A DNA stretch of 60,000 nt from Membranipora membranacea (Eukaryota; Bryozoa; Gymnolaemata; Cheilostomatida; Membraniporidae), in assembly GCA_914767715.1 (NCBI GenBank), contig OU612071.1:10897493-10957492 (forward strand). The letters are read 5' to 3'. Numbering within the stretch: position 1 is the stretch's first letter; every line of letters begins with the position of its first letter. Under the pieces are notes generated by a model that had not been told where the DNA came from, ran no database searches, and worked only from the letters and a program-made list of their open reading frames with translations. A program made the position numbers and the translations under genes. Of the stretch, positions 22,413 through 35,600 are shown in pieces.

Positions 22413-25400
22413 ATGGGACAGGGAGACCTCCTTGACGAACAACCAAAAGGTGGATTTTCCTTTGAAAACTGTACAAGGTAAGCTTTGCCGCTAGTGTAAG
22501 AATTTTTCATACTGCAGTCAGATCTGAAACAAAAGAATGGTGATGTAAAAAGGCATTCAAGTAATAATCAAAGCTGCTGATTCATTCAAATATTCTTCAT
22601 TTGTTTGACATTTATTCTAACGAAAAGAAACTTGGTTAATCTAATCATAGCAGATTTACTATCATAAATTGTTTGAGAGTCGAATAATGACATAGAAGTA
22701 CAAAGACAGAACCTAAACTGTTCATGCCAGTCATTGGTCACACACATGCAATGCAATGCATTTGTTTGACAGTCACAATTGTCACAACAATGACAGCAGC
22801 GATAAATGTTATTTGAAAATTTTATGCAGGTGATGTTCAATGCTTGCATTCAAGCAACCTTAACTATCTCTACTATTACATTAAGCTGAAAATTCCTGAC
22901 TGTGCTGCTTGCCTGTGTCTTTTTTAGAGTGAAAATTGTCAATCAATAAGGCTTAGGCCTACTCTAATGGCACTCACTTCAAAGTGTGCTGTGTGTCTTT
23001 TTCCAGACAATCCTCACTGTAGATCCTTGTTGAAGTATAAATCTCTAATTTAAGTCTTACTGTTTACAGAAACTCTCGCCTAACAGAGAAGGGTTTCAAA
23101 CCCATGAAGGCTTACAGCACCGGAACTACAATAGCAGGCATTATATTCAAGGTGAGTGTAGCCTGGGGGGTCTTTCAATTAGAAACAGCCAAAATCGCAA
23201 TATTATCGCTCACTCACTGAGTGAGCGATACCTGCTAGGGGTCTCGCTTTCAGATCGCTCAATCGTTTGATGGAACTATATACATTCTGAGTGAGCGATT
23301 TGGGAGCGATTTTCTCTAATTGAAACACCAAGTGAGTGATAATTTTGAGCGATGTGATAGTGATGTGATAGTGATAACTTGCTTTAGTAAAGGATCACTC
23401 TTTCTAATTGAAAGACCCCCCTGCATAATTTATCACTATTTATGTGGACCCATCATTACATCTCCATCCAGAAACGTACAACAACACTCTCTGTTCTATT
23501 CATGCTCTCTCCATCAAGTGATAGAGTGTGTGCAGAGGGAGACTGCACCACTAACCAACAGTATGAGAGGGGTCGTTTCCACAATTCTTCGTTTTTATAG
23601 AAATGGTTGTCACAGAGGATCAAGTTCCTCGAACTGCAGCCTTTTTAATTGCCGTAAGCACATGAATTGTCTTATGTATTATACAATAGTTTTTCAACGA
23701 GCTGAAGTTAGCTCAAACTCTAATGTGGCAATTCTGTCCATGAAGTAAGCATATATGGTTACTACTGCTTGTAGGCGACCATGATCTTCTTGTCAATCTG
23801 AGATATATATAGTTAGAGATAGATACTTTTATTTACAGGATGGTGTTATACTGGGAGCTGATACTAGAGCTACTGAGGATACTGTAGTAGCTGATAAGAA
23901 CTGTGCTAAGATTCACTACATGGCTCCAAATATATACTGCTGTGGGGCTGGTCAGTAACTTCTTCTACTTTATCAGTTCTTCTACTTCTATTACTAAATT
24001 AATCGCCAGCTGCAGACTACCTGCAGATTCGCCTTGATTTCAATCATATTGAATTTATAATGTTAAACAGTGAATTATCTTAGAAAACCCAAACCCGCCC
24101 GAACAACTTCAGGTAACAAGACATGTAGCGTATAAATTATTTATAATGTATCTCCCGGATCAAGAATGAAGTACATTTAGTGTAATTTCTATGATCAATT
24201 TTCTCAAAGCAAAACTGACAGTATGTATTATTCTAACTGACTGGTCTCAGTTATCAAGAAATAAGGACAAATACTCTCAAGGATATGACTCGGTAAATCT
24301 CGGCTAAGACTGCCCCAACTTTTTTATATCATCATAAGAGTATAATCAGATAGATTATAAGCCTACATGCCGGTAGTAGCCTACCAGTGTCTGTTTTAGA
24401 CTTTGGAGTTGTTCTCCTCTAATGCCGAGATAAGACAACTAAGAGTTTGATGCTGATATTGTCATAGTCATCTAATTTGAGTGATATAATGTGTGATTTG
24501 CTACAATATAAGTAAATGTTATATAACTACAGGTACTGCTGCTGACACAGAGTATACTACTAATATGATCGCTGCACAGCTGGATCTACATAAACTCAAT
24601 ACTGGTAGAGTAGCCAGAGTCAAGACTGCTGAACAGCTACTCAAACAATATCTATTCAGGTTAGTTAGTGAGCTCCACTCCTCTCGTCTGTTGCTGCGCT
24701 CTCACCACCTGTATCATTATGAGAGATGTTAGTCATGAACCAGTGTCAAAAGTATCTGTTAGGGAAAATTCTTCGGGAATAATGCTGGTATCAATTGCTT
24801 ATTTCTCAAATTCAATAATCTTCGTCGCAATCATGACACATAGTAACGCTCCCATATTATTCTAATGTTAGTTCTAAAAGTAGCGTATCATGTTAGCATA
24901 AGTAATAGACTCGCCTGTGAGACCTTAAATTATCTGACTCCACGTTGTTTGAGTTTTCTACAATTACTGCCTGTTGTCACTTGCGAATAACACAACAAAG
25001 TTTCCAGTTATATCTATACAGCCAGTCTTATCCAAGTCACTCTCCGACTTCCTTCATATAGAGTAATAACATTGAGAACTATCTGACTTACAAGAGTTAA
25101 AAACTACCATGAAATACATATCTGTTAGTAGTTAGTATAGTATACACTGATATGAACTTATGTGTATATATATATATATAGTACATCCGTTATAGTATGT
25201 CTAATATTCCGCTTGTCGTGTACACACAGATACCAGGGACACATCAGCGCAGCTCTAGTCCTCGGTGGAGTTGATGTTACAGGACCACACTTACATTGTA
25301 TATACCCTCATGGCTCATCAGATAAACTACCTTATGTAACTATGGGCTCAGGATCACTGGCTGCTATGTCTGTATTTGAGTCACGCTTCAAACCCAACAT

Positions 25401-26678
25401 GGATGTGAGTAACGAGGGATGCTCTTCATTCATCGATTGATAAACATGCCTTCCTCTCTGTAACACACAATCATACTATTTAATCTCACAATGAATGCTC
25501 TTATTCACAACTTTAAACTGATGAATATCGTGTCCTCATTCTATTTTGAGCTGATGATTATTATCTATCACTGTCTAGAAGGAATGAAGCCTTGTAAAAA
25601 ATAGTTAGGGTGCTTGACGTTAACATTTTGGAGATGTCTACACTTTTCCAACTTGCGCTTATTATTAGTTGGATATATTTTCACGCAAGGTATGATCACC
25701 TTATTATCTATGACTGTTATTGATATGACAGCTTATGGTTAACTTTTAGGTGGATGAGGGTAAGAAGTTAGTGCGTGATGCTATAGCTGCTGGTATATTT
25801 AACGATCTCGGCTCTGGGTCTTACGTAGATATCTGTGTTATCACTAAAGATGGAGTAGATTATCTACGACCATATGATAAAGCTAACCTGAAGGGACAAA
25901 GGTATGTGTGTAAATCAACAATCATTGAGATTTTCTTAATATAGCATAAAGTCTGAAATGGCTGCCTTTAAATCAGTGACCAGCATACCATACCAATAAA
26001 TAAGTCACAACACCTGTGAGTAATGATACAGCGTATAGTCTATGACAGTACAGATTTTGTTGCGCAATTGAGTTGTATTAAACAAAATATGTGTGGAGCA
26101 GTGACCATAGGAAGACACCTACTTTACAGTTTGAAGTTGTCCAACCATGTTCAGATATTGGCAATAGAAAATATTATGACATGCAATGAAATGTGCTAAT
26201 GATTTTCTTCTACTTGTTGCAAAAACACAAAAGTATTGATTTAAAAGTCAATACTTGTCAATAAGGAAATAATTTTACGTGGATAGTCCATCTTCATTGT
26301 ATCATATTATATGTATAGATGAAGTATATTGACCCTGAATCAATACTCCGACTGACAAAACCAAGTTTTAATAGTGCCCTTTATATATTTTTTTTACTCA
26401 ATATTAATACCTCACATTAACTATGTATTACGAGTGCATACAGCCAGGAGTGATATTCTTCCTGAGTAAATGTGAGTTGTAGAATCACAGTTATTTTTAC
26501 CGATTCCCCTCCCTCCCTAAGATAAGCCACACACACACACACACTGTATTATCTCATGTATATATTATACAGACAAGGAGACTACAGATATAAATCTGGT
26601 ACTACAGCAGTGATGACTGAAGAGGTTAGAAAGTTTGAGATAGTCTCAGAGAAGGTGGAGAGGATGGAGGTAGCATAA
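22413..26678 (+). CDS. PSMB7: Proteasome subunit beta type-7 (beta-2, trypsin-like)
   Basis: Seven exons, phases all consistent: 22413-22477, 23070-23151, 23839-23950, 24533-24659, 25230-25404, 25750-25901, 26573-26678; 272 residues, against 277 in human. The product is the beta-2 catalytic subunit of the 20S core, an N-terminal threonine hydrolase with trypsin-like specificity. A 40-residue propeptide beginning [17 protein letters not shown] is cleaved before Thr41 in STG-TTIAG. Counting that Thr as 1, Asp17 (LGADTR), Lys33 (DKNCAK) and the S1-pocket Gly45 (YCCGAG) are all present. Further family blocks: [29 protein letters not shown] and [11 protein letters not shown]. The C-terminal arm that wraps beta-3 is shortened but present. 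Translation starts at the only ATG that keeps the conserved GGFSF segment. Intron 2 contains a complete 257-bp inverted-repeat element. No defect seen. Confidence 0.97.
23165..23421. mobile_element. Complete MITE in PSMB7 intron 2
   Basis: A 257-base element with perfect 21-base terminal inverted repeats (GGGGGGTCTTTCAATTAGAAA and its inverse). The interior is made of repeated GAGTGAGCGAT words in both orientations, including the palindrome at 23206-23230. No coding capacity. No certain target-site duplication. Confidence 0.85.
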
Positions 26679-29667
26679 CACCCCCTCCCTCTGGTAATTA
26701 TCCTTATCTAGTTATCGGACCACAGACCTGGCCGCCGTAATGTATCAGCATCATGGTTTTTTTATTAATAATGAAAGAGAGGACAATTCATGAAGTACAG
26801 AAAATCGTGTTTGATGGCTGAAGTTCTATGTACTACTCCGATGTTCACCTAAATATATACTGTATATCCCATATACTACCAACAAAAACTGCCTTCCTTT
26901 GTTTGATCTTCATATAGAAGTATGTTTGAGGGGGGGGGTCCTCTTATAAGTAATTGCAACTGTATATAGCTTGTGAATGATATGTGGGACTACTTACATA
27001 CACCAGCTTGCTGTTAAACTTTTCTTATCAATTTAAGTGACACATTGATGCAAGTTTAAAATGAAGGGTGACTGAAGGGTGACTGATTTTGAATAAGCAG
27101 CTGCTCAAAATCTCTTTTTAAACCACTTTCATTTCAAAAAGCCTTGCTATGTTGTACAAGATAGTGAAGAATCATATCACTAACACGGTATTGCTAACAT
27201 GTGTTATATAGTCTGTCTGGATGAATATATGTGCACACATGCAGAACGAAGCAATGTTTATTATGTACAAGAAAGGATGTAAATACAAAAGTTACATGTA
27301 CACATCTTGTAAATTGCTCCTCTCTGTTTGAGTCTGATACATGAATTATGGGCACATATCCCGATGACAAGCTAGCCTGTCAAACAAAGCTTGTCAAGAC
27401 AGGCTCATGGCAAGTAATCTATGGCTATTTATATCTGCGATATCTTCTGGTTGATGGGTCCCAAAGTTCAGTAATGTTACAGCCAACCGTTGTCAAACTT
27501 CTATATAACAGTGAATGGTTGTTACTGGATGCCAATAACGGCAAAAGGAGCCAGATTTTTAACTTGTTTCAATAATTGAAACCACGCTATACATCGATAG
27601 AAATTCATACAATTAGTCAGTGGACACAACTCAAAATATGGGGTGGGGACTTATTTTTAGAATTATTGATGCACTGCAAACCAAATTATTGCTCTCACTT
27701 TTGCTCAAAATATTGCTCTAATGGTCTCGAGACTTATTGTTCACTCAGAATGTATGTTTGTTCGATCAAAAATGTATCACACACAAACATGCCAGATTAA
27801 TGCTGAGAAGACCAGCTGTCTCTTTTTTTACTAGATATTTTTGAAAGGCTTACTAAATGATGAGTTAGGCAATAATCAGGTGTCGCTCACTCAGATATAA
27901 TAGTGATTTTGGCAGAATTTAAAGACCCCACACAATGTTGCCTGGGCCAAAACATACTGCAACCAGGGACCACCATGAAAATGACACTTTGGTGACACTA
28001 TTAGTAAACAAGTAGTTATGTGGCCCTATCCAGAACCAGTTTGATCCAGTTTGTCCATTCTGCGCATGCTCAGCTCTGGGCATGAGCTGATCTCTGCAAA
28101 ATTGAGTCTCGGAATTCCGAAGCCATCTGATTGGCTACCTGCTATGGTGGCACACTCCCCAATGCGTGCGGAATTGTCAGCAAGAGTTATCTTCTACTGT
28201 CACCATTAGCTAAATTCGATTGGCAGTTCATGCAGAGGGTGTCTCATTTTCCCTGACCAAAATTGCAATCAGAACCCAAACTAAACTCATTGTTCTTGCA
28301 CATGCGCAAATTAAAGTCACGCAGGATGCATACTTAGCCTTACGACATCTCTTTTGTGGTAATGATAGCCTAGTTTATCAGTGATCTACATGCCCAGTCA
28401 GATCACGAGAGTCAGTATGCAGTTTGTCTGCATATTACATAAATAGTTGCTCCCATTCCACTATAACTAATTAACTCACATGACATGATGATACACATCA
28501 TCATCAACTCTATTGATGACATTGAATTTTCGGATTAATCTCTACCTAACTCTGAATTCTTTTACACATTATTTGTTATAACTTCCAGAATATGATCCAT
28601 ACAGCCCTGCAAAACAGTTGTTATGGAGCATACATTAGTATCTCAACCCATTCCTTGTCTAGAAAACTTTAAGACAAACTTAATTTATTTCAGATGGAAT
28701 TATTTTAGATGTTTGTTTTCATTCATTTTGATTGATCCCAATGTATATCTATGTATCAATAACCACAGAATGTATGTTACTTCAAATTTCAGACAGTCAG
28801 ATAAGGTAAATGAACTGGCCTTTGATACTATGGATTTTCTTAGTCGCTCAATACAATGGTTTGTCAAGGAGTTTTTCTTCAAACAAAACAATTGTGAATT
28901 TCTATGTGATATGTTTGTTTTTGAATGTGATGTCTGCGAATTCGAATATTGTTTTCAGGTTGTTCAATGACTTCTTCGCAGTTTACATTTTGTTTGTCTG
29001 CTGTGTAGTGCTACTGCTGTGTCAGTATGACGGGCTTTTTTATATAGGAGACTTGTGATGGCTAGCTGCCAGTGTCAGACTGTTATGACTGGTAGTCGCA
29101 GGTGGACCCCACGGTCAAGTAGTCTATGTATGATCTGTATATCTAGACCGTGACCCCAAGGCTGTATTATATATATATACCTACATGTAAGCAAGGTCAC
29201 TCGCATTTCAAAACATGTGCGAAATAGGGCATGTGTACAGAGAACGGCCCTCTCCTCCGATGTCTTACTGAACACATTCTTTGCTTCTTTGTTCTCTCGG
29301 TATTGAAGCTGATAGATTTTTTATGACTTTATTATTCTTCATTCAGCAGAGACACAAAAGTCACAATATCTGAAAACTGTATCGTGAGAAATCAACCAAG
29401 TGTGGCCTGTCCTTGAGGTCAAGCTTTTATATTTATAACAATATAGACTGTGCCACATAGGGGCCACATAACAATCTGATGACGTATTATTATACCCTGT
29501 GGCTGTGGCTATGGTTATGTTATATACAGGCTGAGCTCACTCTGTTATGTTGTAATGCTGAACCTCTCAGTAAAATTATAATGACATACTGGTGATATAT
29601 TGAGGAGGAGGCCACTTGTTGTGTCTGATAACTGCTCATACCCTAAATATCCTCCCTACTATACAAT
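26679..29667. other. Intergenic spacer, PSMB7 to SGPL1
   Basis: Nothing supportable as a gene in 3 kb. A GGGGGGGGG run lies near 26930. Open frames of up to 115 codons (28623-28970) are AT-rich with no domain pattern. TTATATACAG near 29518 could be a weak TATA-like site for SGPL1. Confidence 0.6.
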
Positions 29668-32600
29668 ATGGGGACGGCTTGTTCTGTGGACTCGAGTCGA
29701 GCTTCCTCTGCGGAATCAACCAAGAAGCTGCTCCCTGCTGGCGGAGGTAAGTCGTGTATTACATAATTTATTATACAGCGATACTGATATGACGACTGCG
29801 CAGGCGCTCACATGCACTCATAATTGTCATTGGGTAATTGTTTACTGTTTTTCAATAGACGCTCTGTTCTAATCTACAACTATTTAATATTGTTGTTTAA
29901 TTGATGAAATAATCGTTTGTTCGCTAATAGTGCGGTCAACTATGTACTACGGTGGCACCTCTTTTGTCACCATGGTCAAAAACAAAGTACATTCGCATAC
30001 AAGTTAAATTTTCCCAAAAATAACAATCGCTTTTGCATACTGCTTACCAAATTCCTGAATTTAATTGTCCATATATTATATGTGGTCATGAATAAGTTGT
30101 TGCCTTGAAAGGTCGAGTGTACGAGAGTTAGGATTTGTTTGCTTTTTTGTGGTGACTTTAGAGAGATTATTAGACTCAGTGTCACCATGGCGATGTAGGT
30201 TATGGAGGTTATGAAGGGTATCTAGCCGTATCCCTGATATTATAATATGAATATTACAGGAGTTTATGAGGTTCCTACGGAACGAAACAAAAGGGAGACA
30301 AAGGCGGGTGATTTTATGAGGGCTGGACCCTCTATAGATGAAGTCTATGGTATATTTAGAGGTACTGTGACTGCAGCCTTCAAACCAGGCATGACCTATA
30401 TACAGACATTACCTGAGAAAGGCACCGCTCAGGTGAGAGTCATAACAATGTTACAATGTGTCAGTCTCACTGATATATTATATGGATGATGGTAAAATTT
30501 TGTCAAGCAGCTTGCCTGAGATTTTGAAGGTTGATACTGGTACCTCAAACAATGCATAACGTAAAAGCTGCCAGATTTATAGCTTTTTTTAGATCCGGAC
30601 ACAAAGCTTTATACTAATGTCATATCTCCACAAATAGCCACTCTATGTATTTTACCACTGATCCATCAATTCGGTGATCACCCACAAGGCCACTGCCAAA
30701 AAGCCACTGGCCATAAAGCCACTGGTCAAAAAGCCACTGGTCATAAAGCCACTGGTCATAAGGCCACTGGTCATAAGGCCACGCTGGTCATTAGGCCACT
30801 GGCCAAAAAGCCACTGTCGAAAAAGCCACTGGTTCAATGGTTACAAAATAGAAGTCTGATATCAACTTTTCATTGGTATGTTTTTTGAGGAACCATAAAA
30901 CAAAATTCTAGCTTTGATAGGCCATTTATCAATAATTTTTTTTTCTACTCACTGATTCCCATTTTAGTAATGTTAGTAAAGATCCCACCCACCCTTTGCA
31001 AATAGTTATTTTAAATGACTCCACCGGACATCTTCTCACACATTTTTGCTGTACTGTAACCCCCAATTAATACATTAAAATGTATCTTGATGGACAAATT
31101 AAAGTCATCACAAGCAAACAGTCAGCACTTTTAGATCGAGGCAATGCCGCACTGAGTAGAGACAGTGGCGTAGCTTTTTTTATTTTGACATGCTACATGC
31201 CAAGCACGGTTTGCATGGTTTGCAGCAATCTAATTTCTCTTGCTTTTTCGGGAATAGAATGCTGTTTTATGATAACCGGACAATTCTATTGAGGGGGGGA
31301 TTTTTAGCTGCTCAGACTCTCTATAATATGAAGCTCGGTTAGTTTTATAAGAGTAGGCCAAGGCGCCTAAATAGATGTAAAATGTGGTATTTTATAATAT
31401 TTTCAAACAAGCCATGTTAGAAACATAGGCTTTTTTCTCATTAAAAGTAAGATATATAATTATATCAATAACTGAATGTATTGGAGACTAACATGTTAAA
31501 GTGATTTTCTATTTATAGAATGAAGTTATGCGGATGGTAGAAGAATACCAAACCATGAGTGAGTTAATCATATCACCACACATTTTACTCTATATATATA
31601 TATATATTTCCATCAAATATACATAACTTGTATGTATGGATTTCGGGGATTTGCCTCAAACTCCCTGATTTATGAAAATATACCATCGATTTGTGAGTTA
31701 TCTCCCCCACCTGGTCGATATTAGGTCCTAACTGATATGATGGTTGTACATGGTTATTTGTTACTCTCTGTATTATATTGAGATACTGAGAGAGACCCTG
31801 TCATGCCATAAACTTTCATACTATTAACACTTCATGTTTGGGCTGTGCCAGGTTTTATAGGATTTTCCCTGAATTTGAGAGATTTATTTATTATTACAAT
31901 AAAAACACGTAGGATTTCACTATAATGTTTATAAGAATTTGTCAAGTGCTGGTATTTGTTATGCTATTGAGTTTAAGACCTAATGAAGCTGGTGAAAATA
32001 TATTTGAAATTGTGACATAGCTAGAATAAAATAAGTTTGGATGGATGTTTAATCAAAATTCCCTTTCAGATACCAAGAATTTAATATTTGATAGAGAAGA
32101 CTATGTGACTGGATTAATATGAGAAAGCCTAGAACTCTCATCATCTCGTTTTTGCAGCACTCAAATGAAATACACTTTTGTTGGCCCACGCTCAGTATCC
32201 AAACTGACGCCTGCAGTTTGACGCTATGCTTTGTTTAATAATGTATCATTGTTTTCTCTGAGGAGTTCAGCACTATTTTGATTCTCTGACTATGAGTGTT
32301 TTATATTATATTACTTGTGGTTGTTTAGGAGATGAGACTATAGACAGCGGTAAGGCATCGGGTACTGTATATAATGGTGATGAGCGGCTCACTGAATTCA
32401 ATACTAAGGTAATTTTTACTATAATATTACAGCTAATACCACTAGGGGGGCTTCTCTATCTGTCACCACCATACATCATATCCATACACATAATAACAGA
32501 AGCCTCATAAAAGGCTTGATGCTGACAATTATACAGTGAACAGTGTCAAGTCACTAAAGTTTTGGGCTTGCTTTACCAATCAGGCTGCTTATTTGACGAT

Positions 32601-35600
32601 TTATGGATCTTATGGAAGACATTAATGGTGAGCTCCTCAGATGGTAGCCTGAGTTTAATGCGTATCATTTAAAATTCCAAAAGATTGTATATGCAGTCTT
32701 GGACTGGAGTTTACCCAGCCTAGAGGCAGCAATGTATCACAAATGGTAACTGATAAACGGCAGCCCAGAGCCCCTCAGCCTAGCTAGAGCAAATTACTTA
32801 CTGGTCTCATCTACTCTTGTGGTGTGTGTCTAAACAAGGAAGAGGGAGTTCATTGGGCTAAATAATAATAACTATTTTACATGGTTTGTATATATATATA
32901 TATGTATTACAGATATACGAGAAGTTTGTCTGGTATAATCCGCTACACCCGGATATATTCCCTGATATAGTTAAGATGGAGGCCGAGGTCATACAGATGT
33001 GTGTTAATATGTTTAATGGCGGTCCAGAAGCCTGCGGTTCTGTAAGTACTTGGGGGCTTTAGTATGTCATTATATATACATAAACATGTATACCATACCC
33101 TCTGTTATCAAAACTTTATTTATCCTTTTCTTAATCTGTAATCGGGGAGATAACATACTCTGGACCCTGAGTTTTTTGCACTTTGAAATCGGTTATATCA
33201 TTCAATAATGTCATCGTGCGAGTAAATTTAGTTTTTTTTGTCCATTGCTATGAGATTGCCTTGATATGAACAGTGGTTATTTTTTTCTCTCCTAAACACT
33301 TTATAGTATCTCGAACAGTCATGTCCAACTCGGTCTATGTAATTAGACTGAGTCGATAGTATAGTATAGACGGCAGGTGATTATACTGTATTATATTGAT
33401 TATTATTATACAGATGACATCAGGAGGTACAGAGAGTAATATGTTAGCCTGTAAATGTTACAGAGACTTAGCTTATTCTAAGGGCATAACTCGACCTGAA
33501 GTGTGAGTCACAGCGACTTTTATCTCAGTCTCAAGCTACATTCCCTTTCTTAAAAGACTTGTTCTGTGTCTGTGATGAATGCAAATGTGATTTTGTCTCT
33601 ATAGTTACTTGTAAATTAAGATCCTTGTCACATGTCAAGCTTAAAACAGGCCAAGATAACTCTTACACCTTGAAAATAGAGAAGAACAGATCAGTATCTT
33701 TTTTTTTATTGATATCCACTTTATTTTTACCGCTCAAAACACAGCCAGCCCTTAAAAGCGTTCGGGATGGCGATCGCGGTCGTTAACGACCGCCTACGGC
33801 CGCGATCGCCATCCCGAACGCTTTTAAGGGCTGGCTGTGGCTCAAAATAGTACATGGTGACATGTCTATCATGATAAGATCGAGTATAACAAACATAAAA
33901 GGCAAAAACTAAAAGAATCAATGTGTATTTGAAATGTCTTTGAAAAAATGGGAGTTAAAAAAACAAACTCTTCGCATAGTCTTATTTGTCTAAATGACTC
34001 AAATAGGGCAAAGGGACAATCACTTTTTCATTCAAAAGTATGTTTGTTTTACTTTATTACATGGTGTTTTATTACGTTATGTGTTTAATTACATGTATTT
34101 TTTTATTCTGTAGAATTCTGCCTAAGTCAGCCCATGCGTCGCTGGTGAAGGCCTGTCTCACTCTGAATATAACACCCAGATATGTGGATGCTGAACCTAT
34201 CAGTATGAAATCTGATCTCAAACAGATCAAAGGTCTCATCAATAAGAATACATGCATGGTGAGAAGATATTATTGTTATCTGTAACCAATATTTACTTGT
34301 TTGAAGACTCGACCCGCAGAAGGGGAGGTTCAGTGGCTTTCCATCCTCAAACTCCTCTATTCTGTGTTAGATAATAGAATGCCATATAATCTCACTAGCA
34401 GATGTTTGAGCTTTCTATTATATAAATGGGGAAATCACCACTGTGAGAAACAGCTGGTAGCTGGGAGGTAAGGAGCAGGGAAGGGTTGGAGGAGACCATT
34501 AACTGATCTCTCAGTCTGTTATTATCAGTACATAGATAATACAATGGAGAAATAAGTAATAGCTAGAGTTTAGGAGGTGTGTCTAACTGTAATGTGAGTG
34601 AAAGCTGGAGCCTATAAGAAGAGAAGAGGCGGGGCCAGTAAATATTTGCTAGAGTTTAGGTGTGTCTAACTGTAATGTGAGTGAAAGCTGGAGCCTATAA
34701 GAAGAGAAGAGGCGGGGCCAGTAAATATTTGCTAGAGTTTAGGTGTGTCTAACTGTAATGTGAGTGAAAGCTGGAGCCTATAAGAAGAGAAGAGGCGGGG
34801 CCAGTAAATATTTGCTAGAGTTTAGGTGTGTCTAACTGTAATGTGAGTGAAAGCTGGAGCCTATAAGAAGAGAAGAGGCGGGGCCAGTAAATATTTGCTA
34901 GAGTTTAGGTGTGTCTAACTCTAATGTGAGTGAAAGCTGGAGCCTATAAGAAGAGAAGAGGCGGGGCCAGTAAATATTTGCTAGAGTTTAGGTGTGTCTA
35001 ACTCTAATGTGAGTGAAAGCTGGAGCCTATAAGAAGAGAAGAGGCGGGGCCAGTAAATATTTGCTAGAGTTTAGGTGTGTCTAACTGTAATGTGAGTGAA
35101 AGCTGGAGCCTATAAGAAGAGAAGAGACGGGGCCAGTAAATATTAGCTAGCTGTCTAATAAAGCTTTTGCGAAGAGGCAAATATTCCCTCCACTGAATAT
35201 CTTATATCTCTCTGTTTGTTGGCGCCCAAATTATTTTAGTGACTTTCTGCTATTACTCGATATATACTACAGTATCTATTATACTTGTTGTATAGCTCAA
35301 TGAATCCTCCTGAGTAAACAATGTACCTACCCAGAGCTACAATTCATCTCACTATTTGTTGTTGTAGATGGTGGGAAGCGCTCCGAGTTACCCGTTTGGT
35401 ATTATAGATTACATAGAAGAGATGAGTACATTAGCACTAAAGTACAACATACCTCTACATGTGGACTGCTGTCTCGGAGGATTCCTACTTCCCTTTATGA
35501 AGGCAGCAGGATATAATATACCAGCCTTCGACTTCAGACTACCCGGAGTTACCAGTATATCCGCCGATACACATAAGGTAATACATGATTAGTTAGTCTT

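Noticed and set aside
23320-23748. 142-codon plus-strand frame
   Set aside because: Spans the end of a MITE and PSMB7 intron sequence; no family resemblance.
28623-28970. 115-codon plus-strand frame in the PSMB7-SGPL1 spacer
   Set aside because: Composition is that of AT-rich spacer (Phe, Asn, Tyr, Cys), overlapping frames exist in other phases, and no signal peptide or motif is present.
33770-33808. GCGATCGC octamers as a sign of cyanobacterial (HIP1) DNA
   Set aside because: Only two copies, both within one palindrome, flanked by clear animal introns; the match is more simply part of the hairpin.
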